Assembly (NCBI GenBank): GCA_003153955.1
Contig: PMCB01000083.1
Coordinates: 31,719 to 37,492, forward strand
DNA from: Dehalococcoidia bacterium
GTDB taxonomy: Bacteria > Chloroflexota > Dehalococcoidia > Dehalococcoidales > Fen-1064
Length of the DNA stretch: 5,774 bases
Direction of reading: 5' to 3'
Numbering within the stretch: position 1 is the stretch's first letter; every line of letters starts with the position of its first letter. Made by a program: the position numbers and the translations under genes. The notes beneath the pieces were generated by a model that ran no database searches, was not told the origin of the DNA, and was given only the letters and a program-made list of their open reading frames with translations. Positions 5,020-5,774 of the stretch are shown here, piece after piece.

Positions 5020-5774
5020 ATGATATTTTTCGGGGCTAATCCGGTAATCGGCTACATCGGTTCTTTCCCTGCCACGTGGTATGGGATGTTTCTGACGCTG
5101 GCGGGTATCTGGCTGACAGTCTGGGGATGGCGGCAAACCCGGAAAAGCAAGCTGATTTCCCTAAAACAGATTTTGCTGATGGTGCTGGTAGGGCTGCCTT
5201 CGGCGGTTGTTTTTGCGCGACTGCTCTACCTGATTGATAATACCGTGGTGGCAATCGTGCACCCGGACCTGGCGGATTCGGGGCAGGTGATTAACTTCCT
5301 GCAGCACCCGGGGCAGATCATCGGCGGCGAAGGGCTGACCATCTGGGGCGCGGTGCTCGGCGCTTCGCTGAGCATCTGGATTTACTGCAAATTCGCCAAA
5401 ATCAAAATCGGCCGGTTCTTCGACCTGATGGCGCCGGGTATCATCATGGCGCAGGCCATCGGGCGGCTGGGCTGCCTGTTTAACGGCTGCTGCTACGGCA
5501 CCCCGACGAGTTTACCGTGGGGCCTGGTCTACACCGACCCTTCCAGTTTCGGCTTCACAGGCGGGATTCCGGCCCAGCCCACCGTCGTCTATGAGATTAT
5601 TTTCTGCCTGATTATCTTCTTCGTTTTATTGAGGCTGCGGAACAAATTACAGCCGGCCGGTTCGCTGTTCGCGGTATATCTGTCGATTTACGCCGTCTGG
5701 CGTTTCGGGATTGATTTTCTGCGCAGCGGCAATCCGTTTTTGTTCAGCCTGCATCAGGCTCAGGTTATCAGTAT
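5020..5774 (+). CDS. lgt: Prolipoprotein diacylglyceryl transferase, Cys-rich variant (3' end cut off by the window)
   Basis: Lgt transfers diacylglycerol from phosphatidylglycerol to the lipobox cysteine of prolipoproteins in the cytoplasmic membrane, the first step of lipoprotein maturation. The 251 visible residues show the family layout: NPVIGYIGSF...WYG (7-22, with the conserved Tyr21), several hydrophobic helices (about 23-36, 50-72, 105-122, 137-148, 189-205, 214-227), GEGLTIWG (103-110), GRLGCLFNGCCYG (148-160), the periplasmic QPTVVYE (186-192, usually HPxQLYE) and RFGIDFLR (228-235, usually RFxxExxR). The signature differs from the E. coli type GRIGNFINGE: Asn is Cys152 and Glu is Cys157, while Arg149 and Asn155 remain. 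Trp109 replaces the E. coli His103, as I recall from actinobacterial Lgt. ATG 5020 gives the usual N-terminus; GGGTGG (5011-5016) is a modest ribosome site, and an adjacent in-frame TTG (5017) is possible. No strong promoter is visible. The gene is locally more GC-rich than its neighbours (40 of 60 bases at 5281-5340). Confidence 0.93.
   Translation, partial: MIFFGANPVIGYIGSFPATWYGMFLTLAGIWLTVWGWRQTRKSKLISLKQILLMVLVGLPSAVVFARLLYLIDNTVVAIVHPDLADSGQVINFLQHPGQIIGGEGLTIWGAVLGASLSIWIYCKFAKIKIGRFFDLMAPGIIMAQAIGRLGCLFNGCCYGTPTSLPWGLVYTDPSSFGFTGGIPAQPTVVYEIIFCLIIFFVLLRLRNKLQPAGSLFAVYLSIYAVWRFGIDFLRSGNPFLFSLHQAQVIS

Noticed and set aside
4948..5254. Minus-strand reading frames overlapping the start of lgt
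   Set aside because: The lgt frame shows clear family motifs; these frames have Pro/Arg/Ser-rich antisense-like composition.

Overview
The window is bacterial DNA: it carries two lipoprotein precursors with lipoboxes and an lgt gene. It looks like part of the chromosome of an uncultivated, environmental-type anaerobe. A Chloroflexota (Dehalococcoidia-like) or similar lineage is my best guess, based on the mix of Reg_prop/BIG2 lipoproteins, an LVIVD lipoprotein, a NYN protein and a Cys-rich Lgt variant. That placement is weak inference and no marker gene proves it. No tRNA, rRNA, CRISPR array, transposase or integrase is visible.

Left part (1-3514, minus strand): two consecutive genes for secreted lipoproteins read leftward. 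The upstream one (3514-1172) is complete and encodes a 780-residue lipoprotein. It has about 15 Reg_prop-type beta-propeller repeats, enough for two seven-bladed propellers, followed by a BIG2-type Ig-like domain. The downstream one (995 to the left edge) lacks its 3' end and encodes an LVIVD-repeat lipoprotein, also a predicted beta-propeller. Both should be anchored outside the cytoplasmic membrane. Their binding partners cannot be read from the sequence.

Middle (3515-4322): a long AT-rich intergenic stretch without a credible protein gene. It holds small palindromes whose arms differ but stay complementary, a recurring (G/T)TATTTC(G/A) motif, and a sequence resembling the widespread dispersed repeat containing TTCGGCAAGCTCAGGA. 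At its right end (4228-4324) lie a good sigma70-type promoter, a compact potential RNA structure and a T-run, all on the plus strand. This is a candidate free-standing small RNA of about 60 nt.

Right part: a small NYN-domain (PIN-like) putative RNase gene (4808-4323, minus strand, GTG start) converges on the candidate small RNA and overlaps its T-run. It has its own extended -10 promoter and an 18-bp dyad at the likely transcription start. Divergent from it is lgt (from 5020, plus strand, running off the right edge), for prolipoprotein diacylglyceryl transferase, the enzyme that lipidates lipoproteins such as the two encoded on the left. The most unusual items are the candidate small RNA paired with the NYN nuclease, the compensating hairpin repeats, and the Lgt variant in which the usual GRxGN motif reads GRLGC.
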